Below are positions 62,499 through 64,000 of a stretch of 64,000 nucleotides of DNA, in pieces. How positions within the stretch are numbered: position 1 is the first letter of the stretch; each line of letters opens with the position of its first letter. Both the position numbers and the translations under genes were made by a program. This stretch comes from UBA1046 sp050945515 (lineage in GTDB: Bacteria; Bacillota; Clostridia; Saccharofermentanales; DTU023): positions 1-64,000 of the forward strand of contig JBMNTB010000002.1 in NCBI GenBank assembly GCA_050945515.1. The letters are read 5' to 3'. The notes under the pieces are model-generated. The model made no database searches and was not told where the DNA came from. It saw nothing but the letters and a program-made list of their open reading frames with translations.

Positions 62499-64000
62499 TG
62501 TCAAAGGAATGGATGCCACCGGGAGGACCTGACGGATACCGTAAGGTTAAAAAGAGCAGACTACGTCCTCTAATTATTATCCTGCTTCTTTCTGTTTTTA
62601 TAGTTATAGCCATAGTTATCTGGCCCAAACAAGTTGTGCATGATTCCGATGTATATCTGAAAGCCATAGAGGAAAAAGATTATCAATATTTAATGGAGCT
62701 ATATTCCGCTACTAGAGATTTGGCCTTTGATAATACTAAATCAAAAGCAGTCAGAGAAGCGAAATTAGCAGAGATGCATATCATCGAAACGCATATTAAA
62801 GACAAGACATTATCCATTATTGAGCAGATTAAAAAGAATAACCCCCTTTCCACCGAAGATAAAAATTTTCTGTCACTAACTGGCATTGTTAGCACGGAAC
62901 TGATAATTGAGTTTTTGGAAGAACAAGGCATCGAATTTGTTAAAGATAATATTACAGAGTCAGATTTTGCTGAACAACTGAAGACTTTACAACAAATTGA
63001 CCGTTTTCAATCAATAGTTAAGCCAATTATTGATTCTTTGGAAGCCATAAAACTTGTTCAAGACGATGTGAAACAGGCTGAACAATTCGCAAGTGACAAA
63101 AATTGGCCTATGGCGTACAAACTGTGGAATAGCTTATTACTGGAAGAAGTGCCATTGGCCGTTAGTAAATATGTGGAGCGTAGGAAAGATGAGATTGCGC
63201 AGGCAGTATATGATGAGTATCATCAGAAAATATCCCAATGCATCGAAAATGGCAGATATTATACTGCCAAAAAAGTACTGACGGAGGTTATGGTTTTCTT
63301 TCCGGACGATCCGGAGTTTTTAAGCTGGTATAGTCAGGTTAGTTCGGCTACAGACTCTGTTCAAGTTAGTTGGAACCGAGCTATAGAACATATCACAATG
63401 AGGCCGATTATTATTGATGCTGCACGTGCTTTTGACAATGATATTTATGCCAAGCAGGCGGATTCTTTGATGATTACTGCCGATGAATTCAAATCCATCT
63501 TAAGTCAGCTGCTGGCCAATGATTATATCTTGGTACCTGGAGATAGCTTTATTTCTGAGAAGGGAAAATACACGCCAATCCTTATCCCTGAGGGCAAGAA
63601 ACCATTGGTTTTGGTAATTGAAAGTTTTGCATATTCCCCTTTAAGAGCAGAGAGTGGGACAGCTGAGTGTCTGGAGTTGACAGACCAAAATAAAATTGTC
63701 GGGGTGCTGACAGACCATATTACAGGCAGTAAAGAAATTCTTGAAGCCAATTCCGAAATAGGGTTACTCAATGCCTTCTGCCGAGAGCATCCTGAGTTTT
63801 CTTATGATGGGGCTAAAGCCACGTTGGCCATTACTGCTAACCGCAGTATTTTTGGTTATATATATTCCCAAGCTTCGCTAGATAATTGGAATGAGGAGAG
63901 GAGACAGCTGAATCTTGCCCCCCTTGAGTTAAGCCAGGATGAATTAATGATTAATCGAACTAAAATAAAAGAAATTGCAGATGAGTTGCGCATAGAAGGA
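62498..64000 (+). CDS. Polysaccharide-deacetylase-like membrane protein, partial (runs off right edge)
   Basis: An uninterrupted frame of 501 codons starts at ATG 62498, overlapping the topoisomerase stop, and continues past the window. Residues about 24-43 form a membrane helix (LRPLIIILLLSVFIVIAIVIW). A helical region follows, then from about residue 355 a domain whose layout (IPEGKKPLVLVIESFAYSP, then EHPEFSYDGAKATLAIT) matches clostridial polysaccharide deacetylases, which read KPLVLSxDDVNYY and HPDFSYxGAKGIIALT. The metal-binding DD pair appears as Glu-Ser, so this copy may be inactive. The rest of the catalytic domain is outside the window. Confidence 0.65.
   Translation, partial: MSKEWMPPGGPDGYRKVKKSRLRPLIIILLLSVFIVIAIVIWPKQVVHDSDVYLKAIEEKDYQYLMELYSATRDLAFDNTKSKAVREAKLAEMHIIETHIKDKTLSIIEQIKKNNPLSTEDKNFLSLTGIVSTELIIEFLEEQGIEFVKDNITESDFAEQLKTLQQIDRFQSIVKPIIDSLEAIKLVQDDVKQAEQFASDKNWPMAYKLWNSLLLEEVPLAVSKYVERRKDEIAQAVYDEYHQKISQCIENGRYYTAKKVLTEVMVFFPDDPEFLSWYSQVSSATDSVQVSWNRAIEHITMRPIIIDAARAFDNDIYAKQADSLMITADEFKSILSQLLANDYILVPGDSFISEKGKYTPILIPEGKKPLVLVIESFAYSPLRAESGTAECLELTDQNKIVGVLTDHITGSKEILEANSEIGLLNAFCREHPEFSYDGAKATLAITANRSIFGYIYSQASLDNWNEERRQLNLAPLELSQDELMINRTKIKEIADELRIEG

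Noticed and set aside
1..64000. CRISPR array, prophage or toxin-antitoxin module
   Set aside because: No regularly spaced repeats, phage structural genes, integrase or recognisable toxin-antitoxin pair were seen. Apart from the IS the gene content is ordinary chromosomal.

Overview
The window reads as chromosome of a member of the Bacillota, most likely class Clostridia. Pointers are a MurT/GatD-type pair, TrmFO (the folate-dependent tRNA U54 methylase), a ClpE-type chaperone with an N-terminal zinc finger, a gene with a Spo0A-type DNA-binding domain, purine-rich Shine-Dalgarno (SD) sites, and a divergent GyrB/GyrA-like topoisomerase pair. Nearly all of it is densely packed housekeeping sequence. 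One insertion sequence (IS1182 family) sits at the left edge. I see no prophage, CRISPR array, rRNA or plasmid functions.

Layout. 1-1881: IS element with its transposase on the minus strand. 2275-4384: murT-gatD-like pair. 4559-8812: CorC/HlyC-type membrane protein and a P-type Ca2+ ATPase. 8917-10322: translation operon infC-rpmI-rplT with its own promoter, attenuator leader and terminator. 10332-11282: SpoU-type rRNA methylase convergent with tRNA-Glu. 11345-14655: M3 peptidase and two unknown membrane proteins. 14742-20164: uvrA and clpE. 20297-24726: small membrane protein, pgi and a radical-SAM/DUF2344 fusion. 24772-32631: SASA-domain protein, valS, fba and ligA. 32639-34857: small membrane protein, Spo0A-C-like protein, HU on the minus strand, and a DUF1858 protein.

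34872-45029 is a cell-envelope and replication run: a nucleotide-sugar dehydratase, an FHA-SEDS fusion with its class B penicillin-binding protein, an ECF sigma factor with a membrane partner, polA and coaE. ychF follows on the minus strand. 46368-54972 is a compact run of comM, dprA, topA, trmFO, queA and tgt, covering DNA uptake/processing and tRNA modification. 55068-56501 encodes a membrane protein with a C-terminal SH3 domain. tRNA-Gly and tRNA-Arg follow, then ald (minus strand), the divergent type II topoisomerase pair, and a polysaccharide-deacetylase-like gene that runs off the right edge.

No single new multi-gene defence or mobile system stands out. The most unusual signals are: a MurT/GatD pair that appears to have lost all its amidotransferase catalytic residues; other enzyme folds with missing catalytic residues (SASA protein, PP2C-like protein, deacetylase-like protein); a likely leaderless uvrA with an extended -10 promoter; an AUA-initiated infC behind an attenuator; a tRNA-Gly enclosed by a 12-bp inverted repeat that begins at the predicted transcription start; a Spo0A DNA-binding domain without an intact receiver domain; and a GyrA-like subunit with Gln at the usual quinolone-contact serine. 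All identifications come from reading the sequence and recalled family motifs; no database search was run.
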